From assembly GCF_000006565.2 (NCBI RefSeq), contig NC_031477.1:5046183-5110182 (forward strand): a DNA stretch of 64,000 nt, given 5' to 3'. The notes under the pieces are model-generated. The model was not told the DNA's origin and did not search any database. It worked only from the letters and a program-made list of their open reading frames with translations. Below are positions 11,460 to 25,041 of the stretch, piece by piece. Numbering within the stretch: position 1 is the first letter of the stretch; each line of letters begins with the position of its first letter. The position numbers were made by a program, and so were the translations under genes. Origin of the DNA: Toxoplasma gondii ME49. Taxonomy: Eukaryota > Apicomplexa > Conoidasida > Eucoccidiorida > Sarcocystidae.

Positions 11460-14400
11460 GCGAAGCGTCCGCCTCATAATATGATCATGATTTCCTCCTT
11501 GCCAACCTTTGCGACTGAGCGACCGGTCTCACTGCAGACTCAAGGGGAATCTATCGCGCTTCCTCATTTGGTCAGGTACTCGCCTCTTCGTACACCCACC
11601 TAAATGAGGGGTTCTTCCGGTTGATATGTTGGCGTCATGCATGCTTCCAAGAACCACTGGCAGATTTTGGTGGAGCGAGTATCTTAAAAGAGTGGCAGCC
11701 CACCAACCGGCAGCAGGTTAATCTCACGTGTCTCACTGGCAGCAATATTCGACAGATGAAAATTGTCGTTCTTCGTCTCTCTTCCATGGACTGACTAGTA
11801 TGAACAGGACGGCGAGCTAGGGGTTTCGTCTGCGAAAACTGCGACGAATAAGCTTGAACTTAGAGATTCCATCGTTGTAACGATTCCTTACACACCGTTT
11901 CCTTTTTTCCCATAGGCACATCGAGAAGCAGCCCGATTAATCGCTTCCAACAACCCGACGGATGGCGCCATACGTCTGCCTTGCCAACCAGGGGTGACAT
12001 TCCATTAGCAACCGAGGGTCAAGGTCCAACACCTAAAAGGGTGTTTCTCGGGTATGAGAAGAATGGCATTGCTATGAAAACGTTTTGTGGATCTAACATT
12101 GCGAGAAGGGTGCTCAAGCTAGCAATCTAGCGCCATCATTCTTGAAAAATGTTCCTAGCGGCTGGGCGTCTTTGAATAAGCACAACTCAGTCACACGACT
12201 GCGGCGGGAAGATTTCCCGCGTCTAAGCCATACGCTGGAGAGACAGAATGCGACAGAGCTTGAGTGGGTAATTGAGTCCGATACATACCAGGGACATAGT
12301 TTACGGAGGTGGGCATGCTCCCGCGATGGCTTTACCACCGATTCAACGGAATGCGGCTGTGTACGGGTCACTGTGTTATTCGACAGAACACGGCATACTG
12401 TGCTTTCACATGGTTGCCGACTTCATAAACAAGCGAACATTCGTCATGGTAAAGTAGGTTTCCGGCACAGCGACAACTTACCGAGACTAACTAGTGCGGG
12501 TCATTTCGCTCGACAGGTATCTGTTTTGATTGCCACCGAACCGCTGGAGAAAACATACAGACGTGTCTTGTGGTGGATGCGAGAAAGTCACGGCGGCTAA
12601 AGCGGATTGATTCCTCTCGTTCCTGGTTCCGCGCTGATGGCTTCGGACTCTAACATACAAAATGACGAAGCATCATTTTGTTTTCACCGCCTCCCCATAG
12701 TGAGCCTCACATGATTATTCATACAACATCCGACGCGCAACTTTCCAAACGAAGCACACTCTGAGAGATTTCAGCCGATGCCATTTTCGCGCAACATTCA
12801 AAGAATGCTCTCAGTCGATCAGCGCGTCTTATCCTGAGGGAATCCGCGCGAGGTCACAGACTATCGAGGTTGTGAAGGAGCAAATCATATCCTGTTTTAC
12901 TCTCTCATGAGAATGGCAATGGAATGGAGCGCAGCTCCTTTCCCGAACAGTATCTTCGCTCGTGTTACACACGTGTTTTTTATGGCGCCAAAACCGAATG
13001 TTAAATCCGGGCAGCCTGTAACTCCATATTCCCCCACCGTTTTTGGACGCATGCGAAGCGCAAACTGAGCTCCCATCTGGAAAAACAAACTGGTTATCAA
13101 CGATTTCATGAGTGCACACTTTATACGAGCCAGACGTCTCCTCAAACTAAAGGACCCACAACGACGTCGGCATGGAAGCAAAGCAAATTCTACTTGCTTG
13201 TCGGGAGGCAGTCCGGGCGCATAACGAGGCTGGAATACCCTACACAAAGGATTAGCTAACAGCTGCCAGCTCATTTGCCGTGGGCACCGAGACCAACCGA
13301 CAGTTCAGCCTTGTATTATCTGAGTGAATTAGTATTGGGATTGAGATTCTGAACGAATTGATCGAAGGTTATGATGGGTTTCTGTTTATCTAAGCGTAGG
13401 AATGTATTTGAAGAACCTTAGATCTACCTAGCCGACTTCATGCTTAAGGTCAGCCTAAATGAAATAACGTGAGACACTGCTCTCTTTGAGGGGTGGAGGC
13501 GAAAAGCCGATGCCATCCCACATGGTGTCAGATTTCGTAGGAGAAAACAGTCGGTGAAACGATAGACATGATCGTGCGAAAGCTGAATCCTTCTCACAGC
13601 ACCCAGGGGTACAATATCAAGAACTAGGGTTCAAGTGAAACCTGAGCATGTACTTCGCTTTTCGTCCCCATGGGAAACAGCCCGCTTCCAGCCTCCCAGC
13701 ATTGCTGGCGGCGGCAACGACATAATTTGTCCAGGAATTGGCAATACTCCAGACACACTCGACGATGGCAAAAGCCGTAAAGATTTATTTCTCCCTCGAC
13801 TCCTCATAGGTTCCTCCTTTGTACTCCTAACAAGAACCCCTGAATATGCAGCAGAATCACCGACGCCACTCTTGTGATGATAGATCAGAGACGTGTCCAC
13901 TGCAGAAACGCGGGAAGCAGACAGGGCTATTACGTCGACTAGGCAAAGAGATAAGAACACCGGTTCGACATTCATTTTTTACTCGACGAAGGATGACGCT
14001 ACGTCCATGTGCCTTCTTCCTCGTTTGGTTTGGTATTTTCCTCTCTTCACGTTCGTTGCGCCTATACACGTGTCACGACCAACTAAAAGTCGTATTTTCG
14101 TTTTTCGCCTCTTTTGTTTTTATGCTAGGCTGTCAGTTATAAGAAACATAGAAGTGATAGGTGAACAGGGGATAAGCAGCCAAAGACCTTCCTTCAGCCG
14201 TTATGAACGCGGCCGATCAAGTCTGTAAAGCAAGGCGAGGCACAGTCGAAGGCATCGGTTGAAGCATACGATGCTGTACCAAGAAATTGTACGCTCGGTA
14301 TTTCAGACAGAAACAGGCAACGACAAAGATGAGAGGCGAGACAAGCATGACGATCCTTCCCCTGTGGTGACGCAAAAAAATGATGGTAGAAGAATAGCAC

Positions 14401-15132
14401 GCGGGGGTCAGTGTTGGTACCTTGTGTGGCAGAAAGACATCCACCTGGGGTCCGCAGCTCAGGAGTCTTGCAGCGAGAAGAGTAGGGAATATCTGCGAGG
14501 TGTTTTCTTTTTCTCTGGGTTTCTCCCCCGCCTTGTCCGTTTCTTGATCTAGGAGAGAGCCGCTGGACAATTGCACTTTTTGTCCTCAATAGTCTTCGTT
14601 GTAAAGTCAATTTTGGTGTTTCCGCTGGCACATAAAAAAAACAGATGTCCAACTGTGATAGAGGCGGAGAGGTCCTCCACTCCTGCTTTAGCAGGACTGT
14701 AATATAATGGCGTGTCCCCCATACCATGGAGATGCCATCTCGTGTGGCTTCGCCTCAGCAGAAGCTAGTCAATCCTTCTCATTCGCGTCCCGTTGGGAAC
14801 CCGACGAATGAATACTGTCGCTTTTCGTCGAACACTGACTCAATGGTACAGCTGCAATGTTCTTCAGAAGCTAGATAGTCTCGACTGAGATGATGCGTCT
14901 GAGTTCTGTCGGTTGTCTAGTATTTCTCCATCAGCCTGATTATCGAAGGTTTTCCCGTGGGGTATTGTGAGATGCCTCCACACATGATGCTAGGGGTGTG
15001 CGGAATAGCTTTCCGGATGTCCGGCCCAACGGCGGCAAATCGTAGGACGATGCTACAATCGCCGCTGCCACATGTCACATTTGTTGCTTCAATGATCATT
15101 GCTCAGAAGTGTTCCCCTGATTGACGGAACAG
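11460..15132. other. No supported gene (3.7 kb)
   Basis: Only weak candidates occur here. One is a short frame around 12330-12447 reading NAAVYGSLCYSTEHGILC that ends near a possible donor (ATG|GTAAAG). Another is a 49-residue hydrophobic ORF starting at about 13993 (MTLRPCAFFLVWFGIFL) that looks like a signal peptide without a mature protein. Neither can be assembled into a gene. Confidence 0.4.
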
Positions 15133-15672
15133 ATGGCACATTGCGTTGACTTTGCATTTCTTTGGGATAGATCCTTGTCAGCCTCTTTGAGCCTGCACTG
15201 CCCAGCACCAGTTCGTTGCAACTCTATACAGAGAGATGTGTTTTGTGCAAAGACCGATGATGAAGCGTGCGGCGCCCGTTGCGTCATCGGGCGTTTATTC
15301 TGCTTTGAGGAGGGAGACAGTTTCCGCCATTTCTGTCGTATAGCATGCGACCCGCCGACCTCGGCGTCTTCGTCCCATACGTGTTCTACGTTTTCTGCAA
15401 GTGCACGCCAGACGCCAATTGTCCTCGCTGTCTTCGAAATCGATCCCTGCTCTGTGAGTGAAGCAATACATCAGGACCCAACCGCGGTTTTTTCAGTGGC
15501 GACAACTGCTCGCGAGTCGAGCTTCTCGCTTCCCTCGATAAGGGTCTACCGGACATCCGAAATCAGATGCGCTTCTCTCGGAGCCACCACACAACGACTT
15601 CTCCCAGGTGGCTTAACGTCGTGGCTCCCCGGGCTGGTCCTCAATTTTCACAGGTTATGCAAGCGGACCTAA
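15133..15672 (+). CDS. Cysteine-rich ORF of ~179 aa, unknown
   Basis: From an ATG at 15133 there is an uninterrupted frame of about 180 codons beginning MAHCVDFAFLWDRSLSAS. It contains ten or more cysteines in its first 100 residues (for example DDEACGARCVIGRLFC), followed by a serine-rich part with strand-like segments (TPIVLAVFEIDPC). The start is not a clear signal peptide. No known family comes to mind and no splice partners are evident. Its length in a gene-poor region is the main argument for it being real. Confidence 0.25.
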   Translation: MAHCVDFAFLWDRSLSASLSLHCPAPVRCNSIQRDVFCAKTDDEACGARCVIGRLFCFEEGDSFRHFCRIACDPPTSASSSHTCSTFSASARQTPIVLAVFEIDPCSVSEAIHQDPTAVFSVATTARESSFSLPSIRVYRTSEIRCASLGATTQRLLPGGLTSWLPGLVLNFHRLCKRT

Positions 15673-18473
15673 AAAAGGGCCCGGGAAACAAGTGGTCCTT
15701 CAGCGTCGGAACTTTGGAACTCTGAGTCCAACTCCCCTCCTCATGAAGTAAGTATCCAGTTAACTAAGATCGTGCTTCAGAAGTAGGCTCCAGTATTATC
15801 GCTTCTTGAGATAGTAATTACACGCAACTTGATCACAGCCGATGACCATCGCTGATCCCCGACGATCCTCTTGTTCATTGACTTGACCTAGCGACGAGTG
15901 ACGGATCGCCGTTTCGTTGGCGGCCACTGGAAATCCGGAGTTGAATGTGTCAGTCGACCCTGTGGAGCGATTCGAGAGCATCGTTGACTGTGCCAGGGGA
16001 AGAGGGGAAGGGCGCTGATGTGTCGCTTCTGCACTCGGATTTGCAGTGGAACTTACTGCGTGCTGTAGCAGGCGTCCAGCAGAATTGTCCTTGTTGCGCA
16101 GGTTGGGGGAAGACGGTGGTATCACTAAAATGTGCTTCTACACGGGACTCAGATGTTTGCTGCGATTCTCGCTTTGGAATGCAGTTCCACATTATCGACA
16201 CGGCCGAGGGAGGAGCGGACACTCGCATGCTGGCCAGCGGAACTCACGTTAAGGCACCCAAGCACCGGCAGACCACAACGCTCTGGAGCACGCCAGGCAT
16301 TTGAGCCAAAGGAGGCAGTATTCGTTACCGGAGGTAGCAGTGGGAGTGGCTTTCTAGGCTACGACGAACGTTGCTGGTGCGTTAGAGGGTTAATGTGCGA
16401 AACAGGTGCTTCTTGAACGCGATGAGGCATCATAGTAAGCTTAGAGAAAAAAAACCCTGTATGAAAAAATTATTGATGACTTATTGCTTCGTGAGTATGT
16501 AAGGGCCGAAAGGTCCGAGTGGATGTGGAGATTTAACCAATGTGTTAATTACCCATCAGAATAATAGAGATAAGTTTCATTTGATCAGTCAGGTATGACC
16601 AACCAACCTTACGTGTCACAGCATCTACCGTCTGTAACAGTTTGACCCGGATTTTCATTCTTCAGCGGCGACAATAGTCCGCCGCCCCGACGGTATCCGA
16701 AACATTAGACAGACAGAGGGAACTGACGGATAGCTTCCCATGGCTGACGAACACAGTTTTGCAGCCAAGCATTACTGGGACCTCAAGCTTTTCCTCGCAG
16801 CGGCGGTCACGTGTGTGCAACGCGGAGCGCGCTATTCCGTAACTGACAAAATGCTGCACCATTGTTACAAGGAGTGGGAGGTATTTTAATGCCTCCATAC
16901 TTAATTCCCATGGATAACGATTCGTTTACAGAATCGCATCCCAGCAATTTCCCTCGTGTTGACTCAGCGTGAGTTCGCAAGGCCGTTTAACATGAGTTTG
17001 CGGCGAACGGTAGCGGGTGCAGTAGTTGACACGCTGGTTAAGTTACGACAATCGACTTGAATGAGTTTCAGACAGGGAACTGTCACACCACTTATGATTC
17101 CATCTTGATCATTCGTGATGACTCATGCCTCGCGAAGCCTGTGGAGTGAGCCTCTCTGCGGCAAAACAATTTCTGCAGTCCCCCGTCATACCCCTCTGGT
17201 CCAACCCTTGTGATAGACTTTGATAGAATGGCGTATGGAGGTCATTGTGGTCGCATAACGTCATCAACTGTGTACCGCGGTGGCACGGGTCGCATAACGA
17301 TAGGGGGAAGACTAAAAGACGTCCGATTTCTTGGAGCCATCTGTCTCTGAGCAATAAAAGCAGGTGTCATAATCCAAGTCATTTCAGCATCCAATGTGCA
17401 GCTAAAAGGTCTAAACGGGTTTTCGCTGCAGTGTAACCGCTTGTTGGTCCTGGATCAAAGGACGCCTCTTCGCGTGTAACAATTCGTGAGACCGTCGGCA
17501 ACTGAAGAGATACAGTCGGGTCAGCGATGCTCCTGTTCGACGTTGGCCTCCGGCCGCAGAGCCGGTAAAGATGGACACGTGTGCTTCCTTCGGGCAGAAG
17601 TGGTTACGATGTTGCATTAAGGTTTGTTTACCTGCTGATCCTGGAACGATTCTGGGTGATTGCGGCGTTGTAGTTCAATACCGTGAAAGAAGCCACCGAA
17701 TGTCGTATCTGCTGTCCTCGGGTCAAGGCGATCTGCTAGTAGCCACACTTGGAACCATGATGTCGTTCTTGTTCGTATTTGTCGTCAACGTCTGGCCTTA
17801 TTCCTTGTAATCCGTCTTTTTTGTGTCGCAAAAACCGTATGTGATAGAGGGTCTCTTGGTGTCCTTGGGGCATTCGCAATGCTTCTGTCAATGAACTATC
17901 GCTTGCAGGCGTTCTCTACGGATAGTTTAATGAGCGTCTTTCTGTGCAGGGAGTCGAGCATAAGAATGATATCATCACTGTTGTGCGAATTTTTCCAAAA
18001 TGAGGCATCGACGCCAGATTCTGCCCTTCGTATAGTGGTCACTTTCGTTGGATTCTTGGATTCATGCCGAAGCTCTCTCCGTGGGGATCCCCGCCCGGCA
18101 GAAAGGGCATGCGTCTGGATGCGAAAGCTTTTTATACTTGCCACACGGAGCTATCACACAGAATAAAAAGTCAATTACCATCCTGCGTGCATTATGGTGG
18201 GGGCGTAGTTGTCGCCTGCCTTTTGGAAGACTGAGCCCGTTCTCATTGACTGACGGCTGCTAACGTGAGGCGAGGCTGCCGGCGGCAGATTAATCGTTGT
18301 AACCGTCTTGTTCAAGGGGGGAGGGTGGTTTCGGCGTTCTGAGTCAACGCCGACAAACTTCCCCATTTTAAGCAGCTCCCCAGCATTGGACAACATGAGT
18401 ATGCAAAAATAAACCGGCACTACGCCACTACTGTGCTTTCAAGGGATTAACAAAAGGAGCATTGCTAAAGCAG
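15673..18473. other. No supported gene (2.8 kb)
   Basis: This stretch holds only scattered short ORFs. One on the plus strand (17571-17810) ends in a strongly hydrophobic run (VATLGTMMSFLFVFVVNVW) and could be a leftover membrane exon, but it has no recognisable partners. Confidence 0.4.
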
Positions 18474-18678
18474 TTTCGCTTTGAAGGCGCTGGCGACCCT
18501 TATTGCCACTGCAGTGTGTCACTATGCCATTGCTATATTCTTAATCTCGGGTTTCTTGTGCAAGAAAAGCAAAAACAACACTCCCTTCCCCGCATGCGCA
18601 GTATGGAGTTGCTTCAAAAACTCTCCGGTAAACGCAGAAAACGAGAATCGATTTTTCAGCAGCAATGCTGTGCTATAG
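18474..18678 (+). CDS. Candidate membrane-segment exon
   Basis: After a possible acceptor (GCTAAAGCAG) an open frame encodes a clear single transmembrane stretch, FALKALATLIATAVCHYAIA then IFLISGFLCKK, followed by a polar tail and a stop at 18678. The hydrophobic segment plus basic stop-transfer resembles the terminal exons of the gene cluster at 53-64 kb. However the phase here would be 2 rather than 1, and no upstream exon is seen. Remnant exon or chance. Confidence 0.2.
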
Positions 18679-19372
18679 TCTGGTTTACATAAACTACGAT
18701 ACAGAAGAATTATAGGATCTTTCATTACGCTGCCGGACCGGCATTTGGTATGCTACGGTTGCCCGATAGTTCTACATAACCGCTGGTTTGCAATGGACAT
18801 GACAATGATCAAACTCGTGAAGCGGACAGGCCAATAATAGACAACGCAATACGAAAAAAGAACCCAGAAAAGACAGTTACCTGTGCCATTTTTCAACCTG
18901 GACTTCGATTCCTAAAACGAAACACGTAAGACGGCACGAAGAAAATACAGAGAAATACGAAAGGAAGTTCCATTACCTTGTTCGCAAGGTGAGAATCACA
19001 CACGCTGAACGTTTGCCTCTGCATGGTCCGTAAACATTACAGAAGAGGCTGACACCCTAAAATGAATCACTAGCAGCCCTTTATTTCATGCCTTAGGTCA
19101 TTTCAGACCACATCATACTCAATGCATCTTGAATTCGAAACTTGAAATCTCCGTGACACGTTAATTCCACGATTCGTTCTGGAACGTTTGAATCTCTGCA
19201 CACTCCACCGTGACGCTTCCTGTTGATTCTGTTACTGTGGAGTCAGGACAACACCATTCGGTGTTTTCCACAGACCGCGTGTCGTGACTCCGAAAATGGG
19301 AGGTATCACGCCTTTGGCTCATCAAGTAGGTGTACCTCTGCCCCTCTGAGTTTCGCAAGTCAAATTCCCAAC
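18679..19372. other. Intergenic, 3' side of the large minus-strand gene
   Basis: No convincing coding sequence is visible. It should include the 3' untranslated region of the minus-strand gene ending at 19373. Confidence 0.4.
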
Positions 19373-22300
19373 CTACTCTACAGGCGTACACCGTTTCGGG
19401 TTCCATACTAGTTCGACACGTTTTTGATGAAGATTGACAGAGAAGAAGGTGCCATCAACGAGAAAAATGAAGAGTCGCAACTGGCTGTCACCTTCTTCCC
19501 AGTCTACTAATGCGCGTATTCTCTGTACGTTTCTCCTTCGGCTATCCCTGCTGTTGTCGCCATTGGATGCGAACTGATTTGCCACCGCTGGCTTCGTTGA
19601 CTCTGGTGGATGCCCACCGTTCTTTCTTTCACACTTGTTTACGTCCGCTGCAGAGTATGCATGTTCCCGCGTTTTATGATCAACTTGCTCCTCTGCGCCT
19701 TCAGTCTTTTCATTACTGACCAAAAACGAGTTTCTTCCCCTCCGCCCTGAACGCCCCCTCAGATTTGCATCAAAACTGTGGACGGTGCTAGTGCAGTTGA
19801 GTCGTTGAGGAACCGCGTCTGCTTTTGGTACTGACGTAAGGAGCTTTTGCCGGATTCTGTCATTCTGCGAGGAGGTCAAGTGTTCAAAGCCGAGGCGAAG
19901 GGAACGGATGGAGGCGCGGATGAGGGGATATTCGACAAAAAAGGAAGCAAGCCAGTCATGCTGTTTCTTTTCCAGCGTTGACAGCAAGATACCGCCCTCA
20001 GGGGTGTCTACGCCTGTCTTCACAAGGAGCACAATGTGATATAGGCAGCACGCAACCCATCGTTCGGATTCGAGAAGATGTTTCAGAATCGAAGAAGACG
20101 GCAGACCTCCCGCTGGCCTGTCCTGGACGGCGCCTCCCTGCGCTCGAGTTGATGCCGGCGTCCCCTGAGAAGCATGGCCTTCGGCTCCGCCCTCAGTATT
20201 CTTGTGTCTTCCTTCCTCCTTGTTCCCCTTTCTGTCGACCGTCTCTTCTTTGAAACTCGTCGCTGCAACAAGATCCCGATGGTCGCGACCTCTACCCACA
20301 AGCTCCAGTGAGACAAACTCAAGAGCTACAGGAGAGTACTCTCTGACGCCTCCAATTCCCTGGATCAGGGCGGGACGACACGCGCCAGTGCTTTGTAAAT
20401 GCGTTCCGGGCATTTTCGGATTTTCAAACGCCATTTGGAGCAGAACAGGGTCACCAGTGTGGGACTGAAGAATAGCCAGTGCGCAAGGGAACGTTTTGTC
20501 TTTGACGCTACAGTAGTGGTGCTGTCTGTCGTCTGTAAAGGAGCAAGACTCACTATCCGACACCCCTGGCCAAAAAGACGCAGAGGCCCACCCGGTACCT
20601 GCACGCCCTGTGCAAGCGGTAAGGGGTTCACGTTCACTTTGGAATGTGTTCGTAGCGGAAGAGCCTCTGAACAAAGCGACGGACGGCTGAACCGAATCGT
20701 GGACCAGGTCTCGTCTCCATCGTAGCCTTGACGACATGGCGTCATTGTCTACAGTCTCTGCTGTGGCATCTGCGTGCGCCTTCCACCGCATGCGGGAAGA
20801 GGAAGAGGATACACCATAAGGTGAAGGAAAATGTGAGCACGCCGCTGAAGAGCAACAGGCTGGAATATGAGACATAAGCATATCACCTGATGCAGACCCC
20901 TGCAACAGCCGATACCGTGGCAAGACGAGTCCAGACGTCAAGGCAGCGCCTTCAGCATTCGCTGCCAAGAATGCCGAAAAGAGTAGGTGACGCCCAGTGT
21001 GCGTGCACACGGCGTCAATGGGATGTGCATGGAAGAAACTACCCAGCCTTCCCTTCGTGAGTGTCACAGAGAGCGGAGATGTCCTAACAAGGAATGGTGG
21101 GATATCCCCACTCGCAAAGAGTCGTCCATCTGCTGCGAGAAACAGCAGTGTGAAGCGCTGCTGTGGCGCAGTGACGTTGCAGGAGACGGGGCAGGAAGGG
21201 GAACACGGAGGCGAGGCAGAACGGGAGACAGGCGGTGACGAGCAACGTGTTCCTTCTAAGGAAGGAGGGGCGGGACGTCGGCCCGTGCCAAACCACGAAA
21301 ATACGAGCACGTCCACAATTTGCGGATATAACGGGCACTGCGATGAGGTGGTCGGAAACTGGACAAACACGGACACACACACACACACACACAAAGACGC
21401 GATCAGCACGCATGCCTAGAGGCATTGGTTCCTACGGGAGACGGAAGTGCACGGCACACGCAGCTCAGGACCTCAGCCAAATGCATCAGTAGCGGTGCGG
21501 TAACACTGCAACATGCGCATCGACACTGTGAAAAGACAGACAGGGCTTTTAACAAGAAGTTCCCAACGGAATGGAAGGAGGATACAAAAACACGCAATGA
21601 GCTGCTACAGTCCGAATCGGAGCCCCGTTCTAATTTCTAGACAATTCTTCCTCTTCCCCGAGTTCCCGCAGCAGTGTCGTCGCTAGACTCTGCACCGGTG
21701 TAAACCGATTTTCAGGCAGAACTGGAAACGGATATCAAGTCCCAATAGTTGAAACCACTGCTAGGTTTGTAGTCGCCTTGGACAAAACATTGGAGACAAA
21801 CGAACAAAATTTTTCCCCCCTCGTCTCAGGGGCAGTTTCTATGGCCTCCGCCACAATGTGGATCTGACCCCGTTGTGGACAGGAAGCAGCAGTGCCTGGT
21901 AGAACGTTGAAGGGTACGCATTCGGATGGGTGGGCGAGAGAGTTCAAATTCATTGTTCTCCCGAATGCGCCAGCCACAGTTCGCCGTCCCTTCATCTATT
22001 ACCTTGATTTGCATTCCCCACCCCACGGGTTCAAAGTTCGTTTGGCAACTTACCGAAACCAGTCGTCCATTTAGAGTTACGCGTCCGTTCTCGAGGAAGG
22101 CGCAGACAAACACAGAGGCCGGTTGCAGATCTCTGCGTCGTCCACAAGAATCGTCGCCGTTGTCATCCCGCATACGCAGTGCCTCTCGTAGCGTGCAAGG
22201 CACGCCTGTTTCCCGGGGGCTTTTTTCTGATGCGTCGCCGTCGGTCGGAACAGCAGCACGATAGCAGAAAAAGTGCCGAAATGTGGTTCGTGGGAGAAGA

Positions 22301-25041
22301 ATTGCGGCCCGAATGACTCCCACAGAGGACCGGCTCTGCCCGACCAAGTCCAATATGCACCCGGTAGCAATCCACGGCAAAACGGGGTGTACTATGTTCT
22401 CTTTGTCCCCTGGGTTTAGGTTCCCCCCACGAGAAGCGGGACAGAAACTGCATGAGAGTTGCAGCTCACGACTATGGCAAAGCTGAAAATTGCGGCAGGC
22501 GTCTGCAGTCGAGTCGTTGACATGGTTGCTTTCGATTTCGCTTCCAGTCACTTCCCGCTCACTTTGAATATCCCTTGGGCGCGTCCATGAACCGCAGAGC
22601 GGAGTCAACCGGCGTGTAGTGGCTGCGACTCCGTCTTGATCGGTGCGACGCACACCCCGGTCAAGGACATTTGCGGCAGAGCATGTCTCATCAAGAAAGC
22701 AAACCTCTTGCATACGCTCCGTGGTACAAGGAACCTCCTGCATGGCGGGCACCAAGCCACGTGACACCGGATGATCCGCCGGGAGATGTAGATACACCTG
22801 GGAGTCACACATGAAGACCTGCGCTGCAAGCCACCCGAACGCAGCTTGCAATTCAGAGTCATCCTTGTCTGATGAGTTGATAAACTCTGCCTCGTTCATC
22901 ACTTCTTTTTCCCTACGACCGTTTTGATCATCCTCCGGGGGTCCACGTGAAACACAGAAAAACGGGAAGACCTCACGGCCATTCGGTGTCGTCCTCTCGT
23001 CGCCAGCTGCGGCGGCACAGAGGACGTCCAGAAGCCTTGAACGAGTCACTGCTTCGTGCTGCTGGCGTAATTTATGCGATATCGATCCTTGAAGATTTCG
23101 GATTTCACCTTGCTGGCGACAGAGTTCCAGGCACAGTAAAGCAAGACGCGGCAGCTCTTTGTGCCGCGGAGTGGGGGCGTTGCTGTCGGCTTTCCAGTCG
23201 AAGTGAATGTGCCTTCCCCAAGCCACGGCTACAGCGGTTGAATGAAGAAGAAGAAGGCGACAGAACACCTCGCGGTAGACACGAAAAAGATCGACGAAAC
23301 TGTGACGTTTTTGACGTAACCCATGCATCCCTTGGAATCCGGCCAGGTTATATTTACACCATTTCGAGAGGAGTTCACATCGGGCAAGCAATGTCTGAGA
23401 AAAGTAGCGTAAACTCGCTGCCACAGGGTGCCGTATAGCACCACTTGGTAGGAAAGGTGCAGGCGAATGGGAATGGCATGAACGGCAGGGCGATTGACTC
23501 TTCTGTACCCTTCCGTCCTCCTCTCCGTAGAAAAAAGAGGACCAGGCGGATACCTTCGAATGTGAGTCGGCGGAGGTGAAGGCGGAGAAGAAGATCTTCT
23601 CTTCCCAAGCTGCTAGACAGGGGAGCGTCAGCAAAGAAGTAAAGGTTCGTGTATTTACGGCAAACAGAACCGACAAAATTGGGGAGAAGAGACATTCCTC
23701 CCGGTCGTCACTCTTCTGTCGCCTCGTTGCGATGTTCTTCCACAGCGGAAAACAAGAAAAAAACACGCGACGATGAGATAAACCTTCCCCAAGTTGACTT
23801 TGAGACGAAGGGCAGCGAAATGTGCCACTGAGTTCAGCTTTCAACTGCTCGGCTCTTTCGGCCCACAGCAGGTGCTTAACGAGCCAGACAGAAGCCTCGC
23901 GAGCCCCTCCACCAAAAAGGCCTTCCCACAAACACTCGTCTCGGCAGTCACTTGGCGGCAGGCGGATTTCCAGATTCGGCCTCGCAGCCTTGTCGTCTTC
24001 CTCGAATGCCTGCACACACCCCAGCCCCTTCGTCTGAAGGCTGAAGAGAGCAGACGCTCGATCAGGCACACTCGCCTGAATTCCAACTTCACAAAGACGC
24101 TCTTCTTCGTATCCGCGGAAACATCTCGTATGAAGAACTGCTGGTTTCTCCGCGTCTCGTTCTCCGTTCTCTTGCCAGGATGGAATGGAGGCTGCAGTCT
24201 GTACACTGGGAGTTTGTACACCGAAAGGTTCCTGCAATGCAGGCAGCCACAGCTCCGCATTTGTCGCAAAGGGAACAGTGGGGTCTTCTGCTGTGAACAG
24301 AGGCGAAGCGAGAGAAAAACCGCCGATAGCTGAGAGAAAGGTCCTCCCGCATTGTTCCTCTCCAGTCGAGCAAGCGAGGAGATGAGGGTCTGTTGGGTCC
24401 GCGTTCCTACGCGCGCCAGATTGTGATTCAGAGCCGTCTTTGGCAGAAGAATGAGACGAAGAGGAAGAAGGCGAAGAGAGGAACGAAGGCGAAGGACACA
24501 TAGCGGGAGCCGGAATCATCGGAGATGTGCAACCGGCCGCACGCTCCTCATGTACCACGTCGCCGAAAGGAAACGCGTCAAGGGGCCGCGGTGACCGCTG
24601 CGGCATGGCCCCCGGAGAAGAATGAGAAGAACCAGAGGGGCAAAGGGAGAGCGGTGAACGTGTTTGAGAGATTCTTTTCGGCATGGACGAGGCGCAAAAA
24701 CAGTGGCTACCCTCCCGTCTTCCGAAGACTCCGGCTTCCTTCGCGGTGTCCTTGCTGCTCGTGTCTGCGCCGGTCACTCCAGGCCACGTTTCCTCTGTCG
24801 CACTTTTGCCGGGTCGAGTCTTTGAAGTCCCCGTCGGCATGATGGTGCAGATTGCCTCCTCAGGGCGGTTCGTTCCCCCTACGTCTTGGTTCCCTCGTGT
24901 TACTTCCATTACTTGGTCACACACAAACTTCTTCGTGTTAGGTATTGGCAAGGACTGACGGGCACCGTCGCCGTTTTCAAGCATCTCCGGTGGCAAGTCA
25001 TCATCGCATCCGGTTAGTGAAGGAGCTGCGGATGCAGGCAT
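19373..25041 (-). CDS. Large two-exon gene of unknown function (~1667 aa)
   Basis: Exon 1 runs 25041-22003 and exon 2 runs 21337-19373. The donor is ATCAAG|GTAATAG and the acceptor CCTCATCGCAG; both junctions are phase 0, giving ...GWGMQIK|CPLYPQIVDVL... Extending either frame through the intron only reads a (GT)n microsatellite. I chose the first in-frame ATG at 25041; the frame is open back to 25135, so an upstream exon joining at CCCCAG is possible. There is no signal peptide. The first third is low-complexity (Ser/Pro-rich near 24500), followed by cysteine-bearing segments. Scattered strand-like pairs (CAFLENGRVTLNGRLVSVSC; FTLLFLAADGRLFASGD; LFIFLVDGTFFSVNLHQKR) look like beta-propeller blades. 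I cannot name the family. Confidence 0.65.
21373..21393. repeat. (AC)n microsatellite inside the intron
   Basis: About ten AC units lie within the single intron of the large minus-strand gene, some 40 bases upstream of its acceptor. Read on the coding strand it is (GT)n and would encode Cys-Val repeats if the intron were retained. Confidence 0.9.
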
